Shown piece after piece: positions 1-5,206 of a stretch of 5,206 nt of DNA. The notes below the pieces were generated by a model that was not told where the DNA came from, searched no databases, and saw nothing but the letters and a program-made list of their open reading frames with translations. The stretch is taken from positions 1 through 5,206 of the forward strand of contig JAQSYB010000144.1 in assembly GCA_029256365.1 (NCBI GenBank), read 5' to 3'. The DNA comes from Clostridia bacterium (GTDB lineage: Bacteria > Bacillota > Clostridia > Lutisporales > Lutisporaceae). Every line of letters begins with the position of its first letter. Positions within the stretch are counted from its first letter, which is position 1. A program made the translations under genes and the position numbers.

Positions 1-1
1 T

Positions 2-613
2 GCCAGTCATCATTTCCAATTACAAAAAGAAAAGGAAAAAGCACAGCTGGAGCTAGCTGCACAACAAAAGAAAGCATTGGAGGATAAGAATGAAGCTGTA
101 CGGAAGGATAGTCTAAACTATTATTTAAAACTGCTGACAGCCCCTACTAAAAATATTGAACGATCGCTAAGACTGATTGATCGTGCAAATACATTTGCCA
201 AGTTTGGCGATGAAATAGATCTGCTATCCAACAAGAGAAATACCTTACGATCCAACCAGATTGATCTATTTATCAAACAAGGCAATTATAGCGATGCGCT
301 AGGAAAGCTGGATAACTTGATAGCCCACAATAAGGACGCTGACCATTACTACAGGCGAGCTATATGCTATCAAAAATTAAAGCAACCACAGGCAGCTGTC
401 AACGACCTCAACAGAGCGATAGAGCTTGGGTCAACTGCAGCCGAAAAATTGTATAATGTAATCAATCCCTTAAGGAAGCGAGTGATTGGTTATGTGACAA
501 GATGCTGTGATGGTACTACATCTGACGCACGAGGCCGAGGGGCCTGCTCCTGGCATGGTGGTGTATGCAACTGGAATGATCCCATATATGAAGAATACAG
601 ACAATATGAATAA
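2..613 (+). CDS. Coiled-coil/TPR protein with DUF3761-like Cys/His tail, 5'-truncated by window edge
   Basis: The frame is open from the first bases of the window to a TAA at 611-613, giving 203 visible residues; the true start lies upstream. The TTG at 77 is simply an internal Leu codon. Visible residues 1-35 are rich in Gln, Lys, Glu and Ala and look like the end of a coiled coil. Residues about 84-150 look like tetratricopeptide repeats: one helix pair carries NYSDALGKLDNLI, the next HYYRRAICYQKL then AAVNDLNRAIEL, matching the TPR spacing of small and Ala residues. TPRs bind protein partners. Residues 168-191 carry CCDGT, GRGACSWHGG and a following VCNW, close to the DUF3761 pattern (C-x-DGT-S...RGACS-x-HGGV-x-W), a short Cys/His motif of unknown function. 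The whole protein is unidentified, and its location cannot be judged without the N-terminus. It overlaps the next gene by 8 nt, implying co-transcription and coupled translation. Confidence 0.85.
   Translation, partial: ASHHFQLQKEKEKAQLELAAQQKKALEDKNEAVRKDSLNYYLKLLTAPTKNIERSLRLIDRANTFAKFGDEIDLLSNKRNTLRSNQIDLFIKQGNYSDALGKLDNLIAHNKDADHYYRRAICYQKLKQPQAAVNDLNRAIELGSTAAEKLYNVINPLRKRVIGYVTRCCDGTTSDARGRGACSWHGGVCNWNDPIYEEYRQYE
503..574 (+). other. DUF3761-like Cys/His-rich motif in the TPR protein
   Basis: This stretch encodes visible residues 168-191 of the TPR protein. The anchors are C168-C169-DGT, R-G-A-C182, H185-G-G and C189-N-W191. The spacing of DGT, RGAC and HGGV follows the DUF3761 signature as I remember it. 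Four Cys and one His within 22 residues could bind a metal or form disulfides; that is inference. The motif also shows that this frame, not the overlapping upstream extension of the next gene, is the coding one here. Confidence 0.6.
590..595 (+). promoter_or_regulatory. Weak purine-rich ribosome-binding site for the gene at 606
   Basis: GAAGAA lies 10 nt before the ATG at 606, inside the end of the upstream gene. It is a poor Shine-Dalgarno match, which is normal in Bacteroidota. It favours the start at 606 over the in-frame ATG at 588, which lacks a comparable purine run at the right distance. Translation probably also depends on coupling to the upstream stop codon at 611-613. Confidence 0.3.
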
Positions 614-1619
614 GGAAATATTTGAAAAGAAACCGCTCATCAAGAAAAGTCTCTTGCAAAGTTGGTTCAAGCAAGAGCCGGATGAGAATTGTGTAATTGA
701 AATCAATAACCTCTTTGCAAATAAACCAATAGAATCGGTCAGCATTCATGACATGGAGCTGATCGTATCAAAGTATGGCACCGAGGTATACAAAAGCTTC
801 GGGTTGAATATGGAGGAATTTTATATCACCTATATCAATGAATGCTGTAAAAATGGGATCATCAGTGAATTTGAATTAGATAACATTAAACATTTACAAT
901 CTTTGTTACTCATAGCCGATCATACAGCAACATATTATCGGCAAAAATTAGGCATTGATGTGATCGATAGGGAATACATTAAACTACTTAAAAACTCTAT
1001 GTTGGATAACAACGACTTTGCTCATTTCAATAAATTAGTTCAGTTTTTTAACATCGGTGAGACCATACTTAAAGGAATAAAAGATAAAAGGAATACACAA
1101 TTCGTTGATTCGCTGGCCAAGCCTTTTATCGCAAAAAAAAGAATATCATACCGTGAATTTCATGAGCTAGAGCAGTCACTAGAGATACGCAACATCAAGT
1201 TTCCGGCTCATAGTAAACAAATGCTCAATAAATTTCTTTCCTACTGGAAACTCGAGAAAGAACCTCTCCAACAATTGGGTACAAATCACGAAATCATAAA
1301 AAATGAAATATGCTTATACGAGGAAAGCAACATCGACTGGTTCGAATTGCGTTCAGATCGAGGCTATTCAAGTTATAAGTTAATAAAAAGAGGGACCATA
1401 GTGATGACAAACAAAAAAATGTACTTTTTTGCTTCGGATTCCTCTTCTAAACTCGCCTACACACAAATTGCGAATGTCCTAGCCCTGCCCGACCAAGTGT
1501 TGATCAAAAAGTATAAAGGTAAAGAACCTAAACTGGTATCAAAGAAAGACCAGGTCATATTTGAGATTATGATGAAAAAAATATGGAATGCCCATCTAAG
1601 CCAGAACTGGCCGAGCTAA
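606..1619 (+). CDS. Hypothetical protein with TerB-like helical repeats and C-terminal PH/GRAM-like domain
   Basis: This is a 337-residue protein if it starts at ATG 606, overlapping the upstream stop by 8 nt. In-frame ATGs at 588 and further upstream to 507 are possible but sit inside the conserved tail of the upstream protein. There is no signal peptide or membrane segment, so it is probably cytosolic. Residues about 75-210 are helical and contain three segments shaped like the TerB/tellurite-resistance helix-loop-helix pattern: NGIISEFELDNIKHLQSLL (83-101), a second around LDNNDFAHFNKLVQFF (133-148) and a third around KKRISYREFHELEQSL (177-192). Residues about 257-315 read as a PH/GRAM-like beta domain: RGTIVMTNKKMYFFASD, then a strand-turn-strand ending in Lys-rich VLIKKYKGKEPKLV. 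Such domains usually bind membranes or proteins. TerB-type domains occur in stress and DNA-processing gene clusters. Both domain calls come from pattern reading, and no family name is certain. The function is unknown. Confidence 0.85.
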   Translation: MNKEIFEKKPLIKKSLLQSWFKQEPDENCVIEINNLFANKPIESVSIHDMELIVSKYGTEVYKSFGLNMEEFYITYINECCKNGIISEFELDNIKHLQSLLLIADHTATYYRQKLGIDVIDREYIKLLKNSMLDNNDFAHFNKLVQFFNIGETILKGIKDKRNTQFVDSLAKPFIAKKRISYREFHELEQSLEIRNIKFPAHSKQMLNKFLSYWKLEKEPLQQLGTNHEIIKNEICLYEESNIDWFELRSDRGYSSYKLIKRGTIVMTNKKMYFFASDSSSKLAYTQIANVLALPDQVLIKKYKGKEPKLVSKKDQVIFEIMMKKIWNAHLSQNWPS

Positions 1620-1655
1620 CTGTTTGCCATAAAGTCTTGAATATGTAATTTCGAT

Positions 1656-1700
1656 AAAAAAAACGGTCTGTTATTGTGAGATAGCAGACCGTTTTAGTTT
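1656..1700. terminator. Bidirectional rho-independent terminator between convergent genes
   Basis: A perfect 11-bp inverted repeat (AAAACGGTCTG at 1660-1670, CAGACCGTTTT at 1685-1695) extends inward by four more pairs, one of them a G-T wobble (1671-1674 with 1681-1684), leaving a 6-nt loop TGTGAG. Minus-strand transcripts get a run of eight U (complement of A at 1656-1663). Plus-strand transcripts get UUUUAGUUU. It lies 36-97 bases from the two facing stop codons, so one hairpin ends both the 606-1619 gene and the minus-strand operon. Confidence 0.92.
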
Positions 1701-1716
1701 GCCAATGATTGAATAC

Positions 1717-2277
1717 TCAGTCTAGTTTAGGATTATCGTATACATTCCAAAGACCCAAGCGATTTGAGCGCGCATAAGACTGACCTGCAACAAACTGGGA
1801 TTCATACCGCACATTGGGTGGTACAGTCATTAATAGCGCATATCCATTTTTGATCATCTCAGCATTTATAAATGTATCGTTGAGATAAGCGTACGCCAAC
1901 GTGCGACCATAACGGTCTAGCGAGTCCACATCATATTCCAATCGGATCTCCTTATTCAGAATCAAGCTATCTAGATAACGTTTGGATTTTATTCCAAAAG
2001 GATGCTTTTTTTTGTGAAAAGCATTTCGATCCTCAGGAGCGTCGATTCCGATCAGCCTAATCTTCACATTATTGCCGCGATTATTTTTAGCCCAGAAGGT
2101 GTCTCCATCAACTACTTTAAATACCCGTACCGCATCTGAGTAAGGAAGATTACTTTTTTCCAAAAAGCCGAAAGACCTGAAAGTCTGTTCGGATTGCGCG
2201 CAGCTCATTAAAAAAACAAGCAGAAAAAACAGTGCGATTATGCCCAGTTTGATCATTACATTTACCCACTTTTTCAT
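1717..2277 (-). CDS. Thermonuclease (SNase-like) lipoprotein
   Basis: This 186-residue protein belongs to the staphylococcal nuclease family, which cleaves DNA and RNA using Ca2+. A lysine-containing start and hydrophobic stretch (residues 9-24) end in the lipobox LMSC with Cys26, so it should be lipidated and anchored in the envelope. The SNase domain covers residues about 51-179. The catalytic set is present: VVDGDTF with D59 (equivalent to D21 of the Staphylococcus enzyme), IRLIGIDAPED with R74, D79 and E82 (R35, D40, E43), and DRYGRTLAY with R125 (R87). It should therefore be active. A final LGLWNV motif is also typical of the family. The stop is TGA at 1719-1717. The start at 2277 is 5 bp after the upstream stop, with GCAGG touching the ATG. 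An alternative ATG at 2256 would give 179 residues with the lipid Cys at 19, and the sequence does not decide between them. It is the last gene of the probable three-gene operon. Confidence 0.95.
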   Translation of the reverse strand: MKKWVNVMIKLGIIALFFLLVFLMSCAQSEQTFRSFGFLEKSNLPYSDAVRVFKVVDGDTFWAKNNRGNNVKIRLIGIDAPEDRNAFHKKKHPFGIKSKRYLDSLILNKEIRLEYDVDSLDRYGRTLAYAYLNDTFINAEMIKNGYALLMTVPPNVRYESQFVAGQSYARSNRLGLWNVYDNPKLD

Positions 2278-2282
2278 CCTGC

Positions 2283-3239
2283 CTATAACGTTTTGAGGAA
2301 TTGTTCAAACTCCTGATAAAACTGTTCTTTTGTATTCACAGCCTGAATAACCTTAACATTGGCACAGCCACTATCTTTAAGCCACTTCTCCCAGATAACC
2401 TTGATAATCTGAAAATCAGTAGGCTGTTCTTTGGCTGCACCGCTTGGATCCAATGAACGGTCAACAAGTTCAGCAATAAAGATGTTCACGTCTTTGAGGT
2501 TAAAATCAGTTCTATTGATTGCATAGGTGGAATCGGATTGTATAAAAGCGGCTAAGTCTCGCTTACCGCTCGCATTGTAATCTTTACGGATCTTGGCTAC
2601 AAGTTCTGATCCCAGTCTATAGCCCCTCCCTTTGTTTGTACTTTCGATATAACCGTCAGTCAAAAGAAGCAGGACATTCGTATTTTTCTTATCGACAATG
2701 ATCTTATTGCTCCCGTCTATTCGTTTTGGAGAAACATCTACCAACGAACTCTTAATCGTTTCGTTAAAGTAATTCCAAACATCTGCACCGGATGGATTTT
2801 TCAATGCATAATCATAGACCCGATTTACCTCATCCGTAAAGACTTCTACATCACCTTTCAGACCTTTGCGGATATAACTGGCCCGATCTAGCTGGTTGTT
2901 AGAAAACTGATTAAAATCAATAGTCATCTTCTTTGGATCGAATGATGAAGTATTTAATATTCCACGGTTGATAAAATCAAGTTTATAAACATCTAATTGT
3001 CCGGAACTTCGATTGTGAAGCTTTAATAGGTCATCACTATGACTGACAATATCTTGGATCAAAACAGTATCATGGATTGGTTTCGGATATAAGTGTGTAT
3101 TGATCCTGTTGGATAGATCCGGGGCAATAATGATATTGTAATCTTTGAGTATTACCTGCTGCTTTTTGGAGTCATCATTCCGGCAACTGGCAAGCAAGAA
3201 TAGTATAAATAATCTTGGTAAAATATAGGATATTTTCAT
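2283..3239 (-). CDS. vWA-like lipoprotein with altered MIDAS motif
   Basis: This is a 318-residue predicted lipoprotein. The hydrophobic signal peptide (residues 5-18) ends in the lipobox LLASC, Cys19, followed by RNDDS. The acidic pair close behind Cys resembles the lipoprotein export signal that sends Bacteroidota lipoproteins to the cell surface. The mature part reads as a von Willebrand A-like Rossmann fold. A first strand YNIIIAPDLSNR (34-45) occupies the position of the DxSxS metal site but has D41-L-S43-N-R45, so the last Ser is replaced by Arg. A later strand NVLLLLTDG (188-196) matches the TDG loop of vWA domains, and VNIFIAEL (251-258) looks like the next core strand. vWA domains mediate metal-dependent protein binding, and this one may bind metal weakly or not at all. 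The exact family is not recognised. It starts 11 bp after the upstream PLD-like gene and ends 5 bp before the nuclease gene, so all three are probably co-transcribed and coupled. Confidence 0.88.
   Translation of the reverse strand: MKISYILPRLFILFLLASCRNDDSKKQQVILKDYNIIIAPDLSNRINTHLYPKPIHDTVLIQDIVSHSDDLLKLHNRSSGQLDVYKLDFINRGILNTSSFDPKKMTIDFNQFSNNQLDRASYIRKGLKGDVEVFTDEVNRVYDYALKNPSGADVWNYFNETIKSSLVDVSPKRIDGSNKIIVDKKNTNVLLLLTDGYIESTNKGRGYRLGSELVAKIRKDYNASGKRDLAAFIQSDSTYAINRTDFNLKDVNIFIAELVDRSLDPSGAAKEQPTDFQIIKVIWEKWLKDSGCANVKVIQAVNTKEQFYQEFEQFLKTL
3171..3194 (-). other. Lipobox plus acidic export-signal-like residues of the vWA-like lipoprotein
   Basis: The codons give LASC followed by RNDD, residues 16-23. 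The Cys at 3183-3185 is the expected lipidation site. Acidic residues at +3 and +4 after Cys are the pattern known for surface-directed lipoproteins in Bacteroidota, though the consensus varies by genus. The nuclease lipoprotein next door has AQSEQ after its Cys, a weaker match, so the two may end up on different faces of the outer membrane. Confidence 0.5.
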
Positions 3240-3250
3240 TGGAATAGCGG

Positions 3251-5206
3251 TTAATTAAATGCTGCAATATCTTCAAGTAGTTCATGTTTAATATCAGACT
3301 GTAGTCCCAAATTGGAAAGCCAAGCTTCGCATTCACCTACAGCCTCACGGGTTTTGGTCTCCGCCTTTAAAATTGCATACACCTCGTATAGATATTTACT
3401 CCAACCTTCCATATAAATATTGACTCGGTTTTCCATCTCGGCTTTGGAAATAGGCAGCTTATCATTGTCAATCTGGCTCTTGTAAATCTGTCCAATATTA
3501 CTGATCCGTTCTTTGAAAGTGAGCAGTTGATGTTGCAAAGTTCCTACTCGTTCGTTCTGCTGAATCGGAAGCTGCTGAATCTGACCTATCTTTTCATCTT
3601 TGCTCACTTGCAACGTAAATAGTTCAGCTTGTATGGTATCGTTCTCCAATTGGATCTTATTGATCTGATCCTGGTACTCACTGATCTCTTTCTGGTGGCT
3701 CTCGACAATATGTTTTGTCTTCTGCTGTTGAAAAGAAAGGTTACGTTCATTGACCTGACCCATTAATTTTTCGAAAAAGAATCCAAAAAGAAATACACCC
3801 AGCGCACCAAGGATAAATACAAGCCAAAAATTGCTATCTCCAAGTACATTTGACAGTGACAGCCGTTGGTCTGTCTTATTGGTCAGCAATTCTATATCAT
3901 TGATATTTTTTGAAACTTTATAGGCGATAAAAATATCAACAACGAGGATAAGAATAATTCCCAAATTGTCCACGAAAGCCATTTTGATCTTCTGAATAAT
4001 ACCATGTTGCTGGACTTCCTTATTTTCAATGACATCAAAAAGATCTTTAAAAACTTTGTACATACCCAATGCCAGCGGAATAGCCACAAACAAAAAGAGA
4101 AATAATATACCGCCCATCCCTTTCTCCCCTATCTTGGTAATAGCATGTGGATTAAAGACTTCGGGCGACTGTGTATTTGCTGAGCCTAGCAACATCATTT
4201 CATTAATCTCTTCTTTCGAGAAAATAAAGATATAGGCCACAGAGGAGTAAAAAACAAATATATACATGGCAAGTAATAAAGTCGTAGCCGCTAGGATTGA
4301 CATAATAGGTTTATTGACTGCAGGCTTTACAAACTCAATTTCCAATTCTTTGATCTTTTGTTTCAAGGCAATGATCTTACTTTCGATAAAGGGGATTCTC
4401 GTATTATTATTCGAGGTAATTTGAAGACGTTTCTCTTCAATTTTTGCGGTCAAAGTATTGATATCCGAATCGAGATTTTGCTTGTCTACCGTTGCATTGC
4501 CCTTAATTTTTTCAATTTCCTGTTCTGTACGAAATTCCATATTGGTCGAACTCACTTTCTGCTGTTCGTCAATGCGCACTTTCAAACGATCTTTTTTCTC
4601 TGCGATAACTTCAATTTCATTGATGAAATTGGAGTACAGACTATCCATGGCCTGGTGAAGAATCTGATGGTCGCCATTGTTTTCTTTGGCGCGGTTATAG
4701 CCGCTCTGCTTGACCAGATCCTTATCAAAGGCTCCTACTTCAGAGGCAATGATATTGTCCAGTACATCTTTGAATTCTTTTAAGGACTGCTGTTGGAAAT
4801 TGAGTTCTCCTCCTGAAGACAAAGTGTACCGGGGAGTATGGTTTTCGGGTTTAAGCTGCATAGGTGTTTCTATTTGTTCAGATGCGATAATATCTTCCAA
4901 TGATTCACCATTATTGATCCTTATGGCTCTGCTGCGGATCCCGTGAAAAGTGTCAGTAAGCTCAGTAATGGTCTTTGGATAATTGGTGACGATGACGCTT
5001 ACATGGTTATTGCTTTTGGAGTTGTTACTCCAGTTATAGGATCCTGTGATAGCAACTGCTTGGTCAATCACACAGAACTTTTGATTCATGATCCCCCAAC
5101 CAACATTTTTAACCTTGGTCACCTCTGCACCATGCTTTTCCAAGAGCGCAAAATCAAGCTTTTCATTATCCGGTTGATCGGATATAATAATAGAAACTTT
5201 TACATG
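3251..5206 (-). CDS. PLD-like domain protein with two coiled coils and four membrane segments, 5'-truncated by window edge
   Basis: The frame is open from the right edge to TAA at 3253-3251, giving 651 visible residues. The TTG at 5143 is an internal Leu, because 21 in-frame codons upstream (starting VKVSIIISDQPDNEKL) complete a phospholipase-D-like fold. Visible residues about 1-90 end that domain: a beta strand, LLEKHGAEV, then the HxKxxxxD-type motif as N41-Q-K43-FCVI-D48, followed by ITGSYNWSNN (53-62). The catalytic His is Asn, so the domain is probably inactive unless another copy lies in the missing N-terminus. Residues about 191-296 form a coiled coil. Four hydrophobic segments follow at about 299-329, 364-386, 414-432 and 459-479. 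A second Gln/Lys/Glu-rich coiled coil spans about 485-581, with a helical tail to 651. Four passes and the charge distribution put both ends on the same side, probably the cytoplasm. PLD-like family members of this type include nucleases and lipid-processing enzymes. It is upstream in the operon of the vWA-like and SNase lipoproteins. Confidence 0.88.
   Translation of the reverse strand, partial: HVKVSIIISDQPDNEKLDFALLEKHGAEVTKVKNVGWGIMNQKFCVIDQAVAITGSYNWSNNSKSNNHVSVIVTNYPKTITELTDTFHGIRSRAIRINNGESLEDIIASEQIETPMQLKPENHTPRYTLSSGGELNFQQQSLKEFKDVLDNIIASEVGAFDKDLVKQSGYNRAKENNGDHQILHQAMDSLYSNFINEIEVIAEKKDRLKVRIDEQQKVSSTNMEFRTEQEIEKIKGNATVDKQNLDSDINTLTAKIEEKRLQITSNNNTRIPFIESKIIALKQKIKELEIEFVKPAVNKPIMSILAATTLLLAMYIFVFYSSVAYIFIFSKEEINEMMLLGSANTQSPEVFNPHAITKIGEKGMGGILFLFLFVAIPLALGMYKVFKDLFDVIENKEVQQHGIIQKIKMAFVDNLGIILILVVDIFIAYKVSKNINDIELLTNKTDQRLSLSNVLGDSNFWLVFILGALGVFLFGFFFEKLMGQVNERNLSFQQQKTKHIVESHQKEISEYQDQINKIQLENDTIQAELFTLQVSKDEKIGQIQQLPIQQNERVGTLQHQLLTFKERISNIGQIYKSQIDNDKLPISKAEMENRVNIYMEGWSKYLYEVYAILKAETKTREAVGECEAWLSNLGLQSDIKHELLEDIAAFN
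5060..5090 (-). other. Degenerate HKD catalytic motif of the PLD-like domain
   Basis: The motif reads IMNQKFCVID, with Lys and Asp in place and Asn (AAT at 5086-5084) where the PLD superfamily has the nucleophilic His (CAT or CAC). The flanking sequence, including the GSYNW that follows (residues 55-59), is otherwise a good match to bacterial PLD-like proteins of the type MHxKFxxID...TGSYNWT. A single base change CAT to AAT would explain it. Confidence 0.8.

Noticed and set aside
507..605. Longer N-terminus for the TerB/PH-like gene starting at ATG 507
   Set aside because: The region overlaps the conserved Cys/His tail of the TPR protein in another frame. The extension has no recognisable content, and the ATG at 606 fits stop-start coupling better.
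77..613. TTG at 77 as the start of the TPR protein
   Set aside because: The frame is open upstream to the window edge with coiled-coil-like sequence, so this TTG is an internal Leu codon.
470..749. Two minus-strand open frames (470-745 and 516-749)
   Set aside because: They are antisense to the TPR tail and the start of the TerB/PH-like gene, overlap each other and show no domain. They are shadows of the coding strand.
3240..3250. Promoter or attenuator between the PLD-like and vWA-like genes
   Set aside because: The gap is only 11 bp, too short for an independent promoter, and no Bacteroidota-type -7/-33 pair could be supported there.
3892..4089. Minus-strand open frame of 65 codons inside the membrane region
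   Set aside because: It is an out-of-frame reading of the four-pass membrane region of the larger gene, with no domain and no start signal.
4029..4946. Plus-strand open frames at 4029-4235, 4358-4783, 4458-4658 and 4710-4946
   Set aside because: All are antisense to the PLD-like/coiled-coil gene. Their Phe/Ser/Leu-rich content is what the reverse complement of Lys/Glu-rich coiled coil gives.
3251..5143. TTG at 5143 as the start of the PLD-like protein
   Set aside because: Twenty-one in-frame codons upstream encode a beta strand and helix start that belong to the PLD-like fold, so the gene continues beyond the window.
1..5206. CRISPR array, tRNA/rRNA, insertion sequence, toxin-antitoxin pair or phage genes
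   Set aside because: No regularly spaced repeats, RNA-gene signatures, transposase or integrase motifs, or terminal inverted repeats were seen. The only clear inverted repeat is the terminator.

Overview
The window reads like chromosomal DNA of a Bacteroidota species, probably of the Sphingobacteriaceae type (Sphingobacterium or Pedobacter). The grounds are moderate-to-low GC, Lys/Asn/Ile-rich proteins, weak or absent Shine-Dalgarno sequences, and two lipoproteins, one with acidic residues just after the lipid-anchored Cys. The taxonomy is inferred from style, not from a marker gene.

Layout: two convergent gene groups meet at a strong bidirectional terminator (about 1656-1700). Left group, plus strand: the 3' end of a coiled-coil/TPR protein with a Cys/His-rich tail resembling the DUF3761 motif (2-613). 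It overlaps by 8 nt the start of a cytosolic protein with TerB-like helical segments and a C-terminal PH/GRAM-like domain (606-1619). Right group, minus strand, in transcription order: a PLD-like protein with two coiled coils and four membrane segments, whose 5' end lies outside the window (5206-3251); a vWA-like lipoprotein (3239-2283); and a staphylococcal-nuclease-type lipoprotein (2277-1717). Gaps of 11 and 5 bp make these three a likely operon, with its promoter beyond the right edge.

Function: the SNase domain keeps all five key residues checked (Asp, Arg, Asp, Glu, Arg), so it is probably an active envelope-anchored nuclease. The PLD-like domain has Asn where the catalytic His of the HxKxxxxD motif should be, so it may be inactive and serve as a binding or sensing domain on a membrane scaffold. 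The vWA-like lipoprotein keeps a recognisable but altered metal-binding motif. Together they suggest an envelope-associated complex combining a nuclease-like membrane scaffold, a vWA-like adaptor and a nuclease. A role in handling foreign or extracellular DNA, or in envelope stress, is speculation. No mobile element, CRISPR array, tRNA or rRNA was seen. No intergenic stretch exceeds 100 bp.
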